NCBI GenBank assembly: GCA_026770615.1 | Contig: MU631558.1 | Span: forward strand, 11,265-22,228 | Source: Pavlovales sp. CCMP2436 | Lineage: Eukaryota > Haptophyta > Pavlovophyceae > Pavlovales | Direction: 5' to 3' | Length of the DNA: 10,964 nt | Part shown: positions 6,106 to 10,964 of the stretch, in pieces | Layout of the letters: every line of letters begins with the position of its first letter | Numbering within the stretch: the first letter of the stretch is position 1 | The notes under the pieces: model-generated | The model's input: only the letters and a program-made list of their open reading frames with translations | What the model was told of the DNA's origin: nothing | The model's database searches: none | Position numbers and translations under genes: made by a program

Positions 6106-8617
6106 GTGGTGCGCACCCAGATGAAACACCCACCCTCTCGACTGCCCTTCGCCCGCGCCGATTGCAGCCGCTTGACACGCGCCCTGACCTGAGGGCGGCT
6201 GCGCACTCTCTTGCGACAACACACTGCGACCCGCTCTCGCAGGTCGCATCGGCTCGGCTATCTCGCGACGTCTCTTCCGCCAAGTGAAAGAGACGGCTCT
6301 GTGGGAGGGCGATGAGATCGTCGCCCTCATTGATGCCAGCGAGAGCTCCGGCTTCAACGGTCACGGCCTCGCCCCCGACAAGCTGCTGGCGTCCTCGTGC
6401 CAGTCCCGGCTCTACGGAGCAGTTACCAAATTTGAGCGTGGAGACAACGGCCTTCGCCTCGCTGGCAATGCCGTCGCGGACCAAAGTGGCGCTTTTCACC
6501 ACGTGGGTCATCACGATGCGCGCGCACAGCGGCCCTCGCCCGCCTCCCTCTCCCCTTGCCCCTCACGTTATGCACAGCGACCCTCGCCCGCCTCCCTCTC
6601 ATCTTCCCCCCTCACGTTACGCACGCGGCCGCCCTCGCAGGACAACGCCAGTTCAACCACTTGTCTCGCAGACGCGCACAAGGCGACCGAGCGCCTCTTG
6701 CCCTTCGCCCACTTGCCGGAGCTCCAGATTTACGTCAAGGCGACAGAGTCCGGCGTGGACGAGGTCTGCGCGACGGGTCTCCTCGCCGCGTGCGCCAGTG
6801 TCGACCTCATGTACGATGGCGGTGCGCCCACATCGCGATTCGGCACCGGCTCCGCGCGCACTGTTGCCATGCGGCTCTTCGGACAACGACGCTACGGCGA
6901 GGAGGGCGCCCGGCACCTACGAGTACGCGCGCCCGACGGGCGCCGCCTCGCGTGTTCTCTGGGACCATTCCTTTGAGCTCATCTCCTTGCTCGTCGCGAG
7001 CGGGACAGCCACGATCTGCGTCGAGGGAGCTGCCGAGGGCAAGGCGCTGCGTTCGTGCTTGCACAAGTCGGCCCGCCTTGATGCGCGCGCCGCTGCGCCC
7101 GATGTGTACGAATTTCAGGGTGACGCCGACCCGCTCGGCTTGGACCGCTACGGGTGAGAGCTGCGGCAGCAACACTCCCCCCCCATGCGCGCGCCCAGCT
7201 GCCCGTGCGCGTGACTGATCCGGGCGCCTCTAACTTAGCGCACGCTGCTCAACCTTGCGTGCCCGTACCCTCCTCGCGCAGGCTACACGTCGGACAGTGC
7301 ATAGCGGGCGGACGGCTGGCATTTTTCGTCTACACGCCCTCAGCCGGGGCGACAATTTTCGGCCGTTGGGGGACCTTGGACATGCGCGCGCTCAAGCTGC
7401 GCTGTCTCCAGGCGCGCACGAACCTCGTACGCGCCCAAGCTGATCTGCCTCTGGTCCCTGCGGAGGCGTCTGAGCTTCTGGCCTTCGCGGGTGTCCGCTC
7501 CCCATCCACCCTCACACGCGCCCTTGAGATGCAGGCGCTACCTGCAGCACAGGCAGTCTCGCACTACCGCGCCTCCCTCGCAAAGCGCCCGCAGACCCAC
7601 GGCGTGGACACCCCGGAGTACCAGGTGATTCTTTTTCTACTCCTTCCACTGCTACTGAAAGTTAGTGCTGCTAATCATAGGAGTAAGAATAAAATGGTTT
7701 ATTATATTATTGCACGAATTATTATTGTTGTTATTTTACGATGATGATGATGCTGCTGCAGTTGGATGTACTAACATATTCGTACCGCTACTACTGCTCA
7801 ACCAGGATCGGTACGAGAAGAATCCGCAGACCAACGACAAGACCTCCGCGGAGTACCAGGTGATTCTCCTTCTACTCCTTATACTGCTACTAAAAGTTAG
7901 TGCTGCTAATCATAGGAGTAAGAATAAAATGGTGTATTATATTAATGTAGGGGGGTTCGGGCTGGCGGTACGTTTCAAGTTCAAGTCAGGCTGATCTAAG
8001 CGCTCTGATGCAGGCTCCTACGCGCTACGCCGAAGTGGGGAGCTGGTAGAAGTGGTGGATGATGAGGAAGCCGAAAACAAAGCGCTGGAGTCGCTGCGCA
8101 ACGCGGGGCCATTGCACGAATTATTATTGTTGTTCTTTTACGATGATGATGCTGCTGCTGCAGTTCGGTGTACTAACATATTTGTACCGCTACCACTGCT
8201 CAACCAGGACTGGCACGATACCTACATCAAGAGGGGCGCGCAGGCGAAGTCGGTGAACCTCGCGCAGAGTCAGCACATCACGCTCGAGGAGGCACAGTCC
8301 CTTGTTGCGCAGCATCCGGCGTGCCAATGCCCAACATGCGGCCACACCGCCTTCAGGCCCGAATCAATGAAGGTGTGTGTGCCCGCTCTGTATACAGTAA
8401 CCTAGCTGCCATCAACCCATCCCATCAACAATTCTTGTGTGCATACCCCTCCGCTGCCCGTTCCCGGATACAGAGGCACCTCCTGCGGACAAACCGGCCC
8501 CTTGTGCGGACCGCGCTGCACATTCCGCCCGATGGTGCCGTGGCGCTCAGGAACTTCAAGGTGGTACACCGCGTGCCGAGTAACACGTGGTCGGTAATCC
8601 GCTGGCAGTACAACTGA
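5754..8617 (+). CDS. Eight-exon gene, mitochondrial-presequence-like N-terminus, unknown function
   Basis: A model with GT-AG introns and agreeing phases throughout: 5754-6105, 6243-6502, 6641-6810, 6905-7153, 7282-7624, 7806-7859, 8208-8372, 8474-8617; about 578 residues. Residues 1-20 (MLRALAAKVAPRSAALRPLA) are rich in R, A, L and S with no acidic residue, the usual make-up of a mitochondrial targeting peptide. A poly-Ala stretch follows. I recognise no domain. Near the C-terminus, C517-x2-C520 and R532-H533 across the last splice recall a zinc finger but lack a second clear His. The 6811-6904 intron is the weakest; introns at 6764-6923 or 6800-6923 would also restore frame. Two introns are copies of one element. 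A decayed or chimaeric gene remains possible. Confidence 0.6.
6243..6502 (+). CDS. Unknown gene, exon 2
   Basis: Follows CTCTCGCAG and reads RIGSAISRRLFRQV, ETALWEGDEIVALIDASE, ending QSGAFHH. The donor GTGGGT at 6503 is strong and in phase 0. The intron (138 nt) contains an imperfect direct repeat, GGCCCTCGCCCGCCTCCCTC and GACCCTCGCCCGCCTCCCTC, about 45 bp apart, and ends CCGCCCTCGCAG. Confidence 0.55.
6641..6810 (+). CDS. Unknown gene, exon 3
   Basis: Reads DNASSTTCLADAHKATERLL and PFAHLPELQIYVKATESG. The 3' boundary is uncertain: GTACGA at 6811 (phase 2) is preferred because it restores the downstream frame with an acceptor at 6904. GTCTGC (6764) or GTCGAC (6800) paired with an acceptor at 6923 would also work. 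Confidence 0.45.
6905..7153 (+). CDS. Unknown gene, exon 4
   Basis: Reads APGTYEYARPTGAASRVLWD, then HSFELISLLVASG and VYEFQGDADPLGLDRYG. The donor GG|GTGAGA is strong (phase 2). The intron 7154-7281 (128 nt) contains TCTAAC and ends CCTCGCGCAG. Confidence 0.55.
7282..7624 (+). CDS. Unknown gene, exon 5
   Basis: Reads LHVGQCIAGGRLAFFVYTPS, AGATIFGRWGTLDMRALK, then a helical Ala/Leu-rich stretch, ending KRPQTHGVDTPEYQ before GTGATT (phase 0). Its last 54 nt resemble the whole of exon 6. Confidence 0.65.
7625..7805 (+). mobile_element. Introner-like element, full copy acting as intron
   Basis: A 181-nt intron starting GTGATTCTTTTTCTACTCC. It contains GGAGTAAGAATAAAATGG and a GATGATGATGATGCTGCTGC run, then a canonical branch point TACTAAC about 35 nt before the acceptor CTCAACCAG. 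ACCAG occurs at both edges (7620-7624 and 7801-7805), as expected if a short target duplication supplied the 3' splice site. A second copy lies in the next intron. No obvious terminal inverted repeats. Confidence 0.8.
7806..7859 (+). CDS. Unknown gene, exon 6 (18 codons)
   Basis: Reads DRYEKNPQTNDKTSAEYQ, phase 0 at both ends, between two copies of the introner. K-x-PQT and EYQ are shared with the end of exon 5, suggesting a duplication of exon end plus intron with period 235 bp. Confidence 0.6.
7860..8207 (+). mobile_element. Introner-like element, second copy, split by a 166-nt insertion
   Basis: 7860-7944 matches 7625-7709 (6 mismatches in 85) and 8111-8207 matches 7709-7805 (6 mismatches in 97, no net indel). 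The halves partition the element with a one-base overlap, so 7945-8110 is extra. TACTAAC and CTCAACCAG are intact, and ACCAG again flanks both edges (7855-7859 and 8203-8207). Splicing 7860-8207 keeps phase 0. Confidence 0.8.
8208..8372 (+). CDS. Unknown gene, exon 7
   Basis: Follows CTCAACCAG and reads DWHDTYIKRGAQAKSVNLAQ, SQHITLEEAQSLVAQHPA, CQCPTCGHTAFRPESMK; donor AAG|GTGTGT. The reading frame is also open upstream through the half-introner to 8001, so an extended exon 8001-8372 is an alternative. Confidence 0.6.
8474..8617 (+). CDS. Unknown gene, exon 8 and stop
   Basis: Follows CCCGGATACAG (phase 0) and reads RHLLRTNRPLVRTALHIPPD, GAVALRNFKVVHRVPSNTW, SVIRWQYN, then TGA. The intron 8373-8473 is 101 nt. 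Confidence 0.6.
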   Translation, partial: RHLLRTNRPLVRTALHIPPDGAVALRNFKVVHRVPSNTWSVIRWQYN

Positions 8618-8804
8618 GCATTCGACTGAGCGATACATAACACCGCTTGACGCACACCGAATCGATCCGGTGTGGCTCAGCAATATGAACTGCTGCTTCT
8701 CCGGCTCAGCGTCGACCGCTCAGACCCGCCGTGCAATTATACCATTCAAAAATAACAACACTACATCCGAAACACGGGTTAAATTTACATACAAAATTTA
8801 TTTA
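8618..8804. other. 3' flank of the unknown gene
   Basis: No coding feature. It becomes AT-rich from 8730 on (AAAATAACAACACTACATCC), where a polyadenylation region would be expected, but no AATAAA is seen. Confidence 0.4.
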
Positions 8805-8828
8805 AAACTCAGTTACGTAACTGAGTTT
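8805..8828. repeat. 24-bp perfect palindrome
   Basis: Centred at 8816/8817 on TTACGTAA, with half-site AAACTCAGTTAC. It lies about 190 bp downstream of the unknown gene's stop codon, inside AT-rich DNA. Confidence 0.95.
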
Positions 8829-8874
8829 AACGTCCAAAAGTTCGGAGCGAAACCTGTTCGCCATTAAGTTCGCC

Positions 8875-9053
8875 ATGGATGCGTCGGGGGAGCCGGCGAC
8901 CCCGTGCGGCCACATGTTCGTCGTGGAGATGCGTGAAGGTGTGTAACCCTGCGGGGAAGGCGTGTATGCTACCAGTGCGCCATCTTGGGCCGCCAACGTG
9001 AACTACGCCGATGTGAAAGGCCGCATCCGTGTTATCGTGAACGTGGCGAGAAG
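8875..9053 (+). pseudogene. Possible RING-finger relic
   Basis: ATG at 8875 opens MDASGEPATPCGHMFVVEM, stopping at 8944. DASGEPATPCGHMF matches the stretch around the third Cys and first His of C3HC4 RING domains. Another frame just downstream (from about 8967) reads CYQCAILGRQRELRRCER, with CxxC and further Cys. The first CxxC pair is absent upstream and the two parts are out of frame; no intron of reasonable size joins them. It may be a broken RING gene or a chance match. Confidence 0.3.
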
Positions 9054-9064
9054 AACGCCTGAGG

Positions 9065-9169
9065 CGCCCGCCTCCAGATTTCAGCCGCAGTCACCTCCGC
9101 GCCACCAGCGCGCCGCCTTGCCGACGCCCGCCTGCGATCCCCGGGTCCGGCCGCAGTCGCCTCCGCATA
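9065..9169 (+). repeat. Imperfect direct repeat of about 60 bp
   Basis: GCCCGCCT ... CAGCCGCAGTCACCTCCGC (9068-9100) is echoed by GCCCGCCT ... CGGCCGCAGTCGCCTCCGC (9126-9166). No gene is evident in this stretch. Confidence 0.5.
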
Positions 9170-9274
9170 CCTCGGATCAAATCAATCCGCCTGCGTGATA
9201 ACTGGAGGATCGCCCTGGGCTTCTGACGTTTGACCCGGCCGCGCCCCCAGGGTCTTGACCTTACACGCCGTGAC

Positions 9275-9340
9275 GCGCAGTCAAGCCGCCGCCGTCGCGC
9301 AGTCAAGTCGCCGCCGTCGCGCAGTCAAGCCGCTGCCATC
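9275..9340 (+). repeat. Three 22-bp tandem repeats
   Basis: Units GCGCAGTCAAGCCGCCGCCG+TC at 9275-9296, 9297-9318 and 9319-9340, with a diverged fourth GAGCAGTCAAGCCGACGG. They lie 80-145 bp upstream of the ATG at 9419, either in the 5' leader or in an upstream coding extension. Confidence 0.85.
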
Positions 9341-9418
9341 GTGCCGAGCAGTCAAGCCGACGGAACGACGGTTCGGAAGGGGGTACAGTGCGTGTCGAGC
9401 GACTCGTTCTCGGCCCCG

Positions 9419-10369
9419 ATGACCAACAAGGAGGTGATCGACCTGACGGCGGAGGACGAGAAGGGCCCCAGCTCCACACTACGCAGTGGAAGGACACGGG
9501 GGCGGACGGGGGACGGACGAGGGGGCGGACAGGGCAGCGCGGCGCGAGCACCAGCCATCATGCCCACGCGCGCGGGTGCCTCGCACGGCCGCAAGCGCGT
9601 GCGCGACGGCGCCGGCCCCGACCCGGCTTCTGCCGAGGCCGACCTGGCCGCGGCCAAGGAGCTCCTCGAGAGCCCGTGCGGGCTGAGCCTGCTACTCGAG
9701 GTCCGTGCGCTGCTCGGGACAATTACAAAGAAGCGCGCCCGGATCGGAGCACGCATATGCCGAGTCAAGGCGCGCATTGATGCGATCGCACATGTCGCTG
9801 CCCGCCTGCCAGCAGGGAGCGACGCCAGCGTCCCCTGGGGCGATGGCGACGCCCCTCCCCAGCAGAGCCTGCCTTCGTCCCTGATCGACGACCTCCCCGC
9901 CGAGCTGCTCGCGCTCGTCGCGCGCGCGCTCCCGCTTGACGATGAACTGGCAGCCTCGCTCTCCTGCCGCAAGCTGCGCGCGGCGGTGGCGCTCGAGTGG
10001 CAGCGCGACGGGCGGGCCAAGTCGACGACGGTGGTCCGCACCGCCCTCACCTCGCTGCACAAGCTACAGTGGGCCGTCTCCTGTGGGCTGCTGCAGCAGG
10101 CGACGCTCTGCGCCAAGCTCGCTGACAGAGGTCAGCTGGTGGAGCTGGCCTGGCTGCGCGCGCAAGGCTGCCCGTGGGCAAGTGACACGTGCTCGAGCGC
10201 AGCATGGGGAGGCCACTTGGCCGTTCATCAATGGGCACGTGCCAACGGCTGCCCATGGACTGCGCACACGTGCATGTGTGCAAATCTAGGAGGCCACCTT
10301 GCCGTGATTACTTGGCTGCGTGCCAACGGCTGCACGGCGCACCTCCCCCCTACTCAGACTTCCCGCTGA
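9419..10369 (+). CDS. F-box protein with ankyrin-like GCPW repeats and N-terminal SUMO-interaction-like motif
   Basis: Single-exon frame of 316 residues. Residues 1-14 (MTNKEVIDLTAEDE) contain VIDLT followed by acidic residues, the classical SUMO-interacting motif. An RG-rich stretch (about 20-40) and basic patches (GRKRVRDG, TKKRARIGAR) suggest nuclear location. LIDDLPAELLALVARALPLD (from about 155) plus SLSCRKLRAA is an F-box, which binds Skp1 in SCF ubiquitin ligases. About 3.5 ankyrin-like units follow (from 213), with WLRAQGCPW, GGHLAVHQWARANGCPW and GGHLAVITWLRANGC; these probably bind substrate. The family is amplified in microalgae and giant viruses. The frame is open upstream to 9230, but the first ATG is 9419. 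The C-terminus looks truncated by frameshift. Confidence 0.8.
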   Translation: MTNKEVIDLTAEDEKGPSSTLRSGRTRGRTGDGRGGGQGSAARAPAIMPTRAGASHGRKRVRDGAGPDPASAEADLAAAKELLESPCGLSLLLEVRALLGTITKKRARIGARICRVKARIDAIAHVAARLPAGSDASVPWGDGDAPPQQSLPSSLIDDLPAELLALVARALPLDDELAASLSCRKLRAAVALEWQRDGRAKSTTVVRTALTSLHKLQWAVSCGLLQQATLCAKLADRGQLVELAWLRAQGCPWASDTCSSAAWGGHLAVHQWARANGCPWTAHTCMCANLGGHLAVITWLRANGCTAHLPPTQTSR

Positions 10370-10488
10370 CAATTGCCATTCCGACGTGTGCATGTGTGTG
10401 GGCGCGCACGAATGGTGTCCTGACGTTGACGAATACAACTTCGAGCGAGCTGGCCGAGGCCATGGGCCTCAGCAGAGAGTTCTAGATG
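10370..10488 (+). pseudogene. Out-of-frame remnant of further ankyrin-like repeats
   Basis: After the stop of the F-box gene, a different frame reads CACVWARTNGVLTLTNTTSS and ELAEAMGLSREF; a third reads EWCPDVDEYNFERAGRGHG. Both recall the WAR-x-NGCPWDE-x-T repeat pattern split over two frames. Small indels have probably cut off the original C-terminus. Confidence 0.5.
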
Positions 10489-10554
10489 CGGTTTAAAATA
10501 CCTTGAGATATGTAGTGACCTTGGCGGACGAGTGCAACACCCCTACGGCGGATT

Positions 10555-10582
10555 CACATACATGCAAACACATACATGCAAA
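10555..10582 (+). repeat. 14-bp unit repeated twice
   Basis: CACATACATGCAAA occurs twice in tandem. Confidence 0.85.
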
Positions 10583-10591
10583 AGTGAATTG

Positions 10592-10656
10592 GTCTATCTA
10601 AATCTATATCTGTATCTATATCTTTATCTAACTTTATACCTATTTCTATATCTAGC
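10592..10656 (+). repeat. TATCTA-type microsatellite
   Basis: An imperfect array of TCTATC/TATCTA words (CTATATCTGTATCTATATCT), in a stretch of about 390 bp without a gene. A short ATT run (10752-10770) follows further on. Confidence 0.9.
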
Positions 10657-10879
10657 AGATGGTTAGGGGGAAGGGGGCCGTCCGGGCTCTGCATACTCAA
10701 CCGGACAGCATAAATATATGAAGATTCTTACGACTATGATTCTATATGAATGTTATTATTATTATTATTATAAGCGGCTCATCAATTCGGTGTAACACGA
10801 GACGTGCACACAGAAATGATCGAAAGCAGACGTCAGACAAAGCTGGTCTGAAGTATGTGGAGGTGTAGCAGATGCCACG

Positions 10880-10964
<85 letters not shown>
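10880..10964. repeat. 85-base poly-C run at the window end
   Basis: Uninterrupted C from 10880 to the last base. It matches no known telomere repeat and more probably marks a sequencing or assembly end. Confidence 0.95.

Noticed and set aside
5682..7175. Minus-strand ORFs under the unknown gene (up to 148 codons)
   Set aside because: GC-rich shadow frames; the plus strand gives phase-consistent exons with good splice sites.
7282..7420. WGR domain suggested by FGRWGTLD
   Set aside because: Only the short W-G core matches; the expected flanking beta-strand pattern and a PARP domain are missing.
9230..9418. Start of the F-box gene at 9230
   Set aside because: The codon there is TTG; the first ATG in frame is 9419, followed directly by the conserved-looking VIDLT motif.
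9352..10116. 254-codon minus-strand ORF
   Set aside because: Complement of the F-box gene in GC-rich DNA; Ser/Arg/Pro-rich with no domain.
10880..10964. Telomere
   Set aside because: Pure C without a T/A-containing telomeric unit; more likely an assembly end.

Overview
This window looks like nuclear DNA of a GC-rich microbial eukaryote, most likely a unicellular alga of the haptophyte/pelagophyte kind. Coding sequence is split into short exons with GT-AG boundaries, introns carry a TACTAAC branch-point box, there are long T, C, CAGG, TATCTA and TTA tracts, and one gene belongs to the F-box plus 'ANGCPW' ankyrin-like class common in such algae and their giant viruses. No prokaryotic gene organisation, rRNA or tRNA is visible. 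The lineage is an inference.

Positions 1-4170, minus strand: the 5' part of a voltage-gated cation channel gene. Six exons (4090-3839, 3598-3531, 2465-2304, 1750-1690, 661-545, 160-76) join in perfect phase. They give an acidic cytoplasmic N-terminus, S1, S2, S3, an Arg-rich S4, the S4-S5 linker with S5, and the start of the pore turret. The gene runs off the left edge. Its introns hold partial, decayed tandem copies of the adjacent exon ends: six or so copies of the 3' end of the S4 exon, two of its 5' end, two or three of the 3' end of exon 3, and one of the 5' end of exon 3. They also hold a 63-bp duplication at one splice donor and a dispersed repeat family (R2), two copies of which bracket exon 2 in inverted orientation.

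Positions 4170-5750: gene-poor DNA with mobile and structured elements. These are a 155-bp MITE with 14-bp terminal inverted repeats and 8-bp target duplications, a near-perfect 42-bp hairpin, a second copy of a 126-bp dispersed repeat (R1; the other copy lies inverted in channel intron 2), and a 20-bp perfect palindrome.

Positions 5754-8617, plus strand: a multi-exon gene for a protein of about 578 residues. Eight exons can be chained with all phases agreeing. The product has a mitochondrial-presequence-like N-terminus and is otherwise unrecognised. Two of its introns are copies of one 181-bp sequence (an introner-like element); the second copy is interrupted by 166 nt.

Positions 8618-10500, plus strand: a perfect 24-bp palindrome, a possible RING-finger relic, then an F-box/ankyrin-like gene (9419-10369). 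Its product starts with a SUMO-interaction-like motif, and its C-terminal repeats continue out of frame after the stop. The window closes with microsatellites and 85 consecutive C, probably an assembly end.

The recurring theme is duplication of splice junctions: introns hold copies of neighbouring exon ends (channel gene), or exon plus intron have been duplicated together (introner gene).
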